Notes under the pieces: model-generated
The model's input: the letters and a program-made list of their open reading frames with translations, nothing else
What the model was told of the DNA's origin: nothing
Databases searched by the model: none
Shown: positions 63,000-64,000 of the stretch, piece after piece
How positions within the stretch are numbered: the first letter of the stretch is position 1
Layout: each line of letters opens with the position of its first letter
Assembly (NCBI GenBank): GCA_900239685.1
Contig: OENT01000052.1
Location: 124,001-188,000 of the forward strand
DNA length: 64,000 nt
Reading direction: 5' to 3'
Source: Rotaria macrura
Taxonomy: Eukaryota > Rotifera > Eurotatoria > Philodinida > Philodinidae
Program-made: the position numbers and the translations under genes

Positions 63000-63585
63000 G
63001 TCAATACCAATCCTACTTCCTTTCAATCAAACGGTATACGAAGAACACCGCTTTCAATAGTCAATAGAACTATCTTTTTTGTATTTTCTATCAAATTTTA
63101 TAACATGTTTATTAGTGGTAATGTTGCAACACAGAAGAGAATCATTCATAAGAATGAATTTCCATTCAATGCCAAACTTTGTTTCTTTTCAATCAATACA
63201 AACTCTGACTATATCTATTATTTATTAATCAGCTGATTGGAAATTGTCTTATCTTTCAAACAGTCTATGATTCATAATGATTGCATATAAATCAATGGAA
63301 TGAAGCGAAAAACAATCGTACAAGACACTCATAGTTTTCCTATCAGCCTGCCGAAAGTACCTTGCAAACTAAGATTGCGCCCACTTGATTGTTGCTGTTT
63401 CGAATGATATGTTAATAAGTTCATGAAAGTCGAAATAATCACTATCTTACAAGATCACTTCAATCAATCAAAACAACCGGATCTAAGCAGTGTGTTATCT
63501 AGGAAAACGTTTATGACGAGTTCACCCTAAAAATTGACAAATCTATTGCATGAGTGTTTTTTTTCTTGTCGAATTTGATTTGCAA
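63000..63585 (+). repeat. Dispersed repeat, copy 2
   Basis: The inverted partner of copy 1 (48655-49222), about 14 kb away. It shares the same landmarks in reverse order: AATAGTCAATAGAACTATCT near the start, AGCTGATTGG in the middle, and ATGAGTGTTTTTTTTCTTGT at the end. Similarity fades just beyond both ends, although the next 20-25 bases on the right still show weak likeness (an ACATTTGC-like word). An open frame here (62919-63236) extends left of the repeat and is not convincing as a gene. Confidence 0.8.
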
Positions 63586-64000
63586 ATGTGTAAAAAATAT
63601 AAATCATAGAGTGTTCCAAAACGAAGAATATTTTATACGAGTTGCCTTTCTAGCACATCTTCACAGGGCGGATATTTTTATATGTCAACATTTTATGATA
63701 TATTATTGGCAAATGTGCGAAAAGTACAAGTTTTATTTTACAGTTGCTTTATTTCTGCTCTCAAAAATATCTAGTAAAATTATGGTATGCAATGTTTAAG
63801 AAAAGATAGCATATCTCATCGAGAATTGAAAACATTTACTTTCGGCATCAGTGTATATGAAAAAATATAATGGCTGACATTGGTTCGATTATTTTTAGAC
63901 CGTAGATAATACAGTTGATGCAATTGTGTTTCTAAAAAAATATACCCATGTGTTTATACTAGCATATGCTAGAAAAGTACGACAAATTTATTAGATACAT
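63586..64000. other. Window end, no gene seen
   Basis: AT-rich sequence up to the window edge. An 81-codon frame (63554-63799) overlaps the repeat end and has no motif. Confidence 0.4.

Noticed and set aside
62919-63236. 105-codon frame sharing a tail with 48989-49255
   Set aside because: Shared because the DNA is a repeat. Differences between the copies mostly change amino acids, so no sign of coding constraint.

Overview
The window is eukaryotic, AT-rich and moderately gene-poor. Genes are split by very short introns (about 42-90 bp, GT...AG). The gene content is a mitochondrial Hsp70, an F-box/LRR protein, ABITRAM, an R-S-ExE-type ADP-ribosyltransferase with an acylated-looking N-terminus, a GH9 cellulase with a cellulose-binding module, a fungal-like GDSL acetylesterase relic, an alpha carbonic anhydrase relic, two multi-domain peritrophin (CBM14) genes, a rhodopsin-type GPCR and a BTB-TLDc protein. 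Together with small decayed transposon copies, this best fits a bdelloid rotifer (Adineta/Rotaria type). That assignment is inference from gene style, not proof.

Layout: 1-1245 holds the 3' half of HSPA9 (+), followed by a tRNA-Ala(CGC) at 1480. An F-box gene and ABITRAM lie on the minus strand at 2801-5304, and a mucin-like surface protein gene at 5974-6642 (-). From about 6.6 to 18.5 kb there is no intact gene. Its main content is a decayed LINE on the minus strand (about 10.87-14.6 kb; endonuclease plus reverse transcriptase) with a 149-bp palindromic MITE inserted in its RT region. The ADP-ribosyltransferase gene is at 18487-19305 (+). Between 19.3 and 29.4 kb I see only non-coding DNA and small terminal-inverted-repeat elements (23341-25201, 26863-27141, 27895-28082).

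The GH9 cellulase gene (29455-34661, -) has five small exon-intron steps and one 3.2-kb intron that carries an unusually GC-rich terminal-inverted-repeat element. Next to it are a 231-bp MITE, a broken GDSL/CE16-like esterase gene (36313-37236, +) and a carbonic anhydrase pseudogene (40102-40832, +). The cellulase and esterase together suggest a plant-wall-digesting pair, probably acquired by horizontal transfer.

From 44.8 to 52.3 kb two tandem peritrophin genes encode four and five chitin-binding domains, each with a hydrophobic C-terminal tail, so they look like cuticle or gut-lining chitin binders. A long intron of the second gene holds one copy of a roughly 570-bp repeat whose second copy lies inverted at 63.0-63.6 kb. 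A GPCR (56110-57012, -) and a BTB-TLDc protein (59712-60806, -) complete the gene set. I found no CRISPR array, no telomeric repeat array and no intact transposase. The most notable items are the nested LINE/MITE pair, the group of TAYCC-ended elements, the transposon-swollen cellulase intron, and several enzymes missing signature residues.
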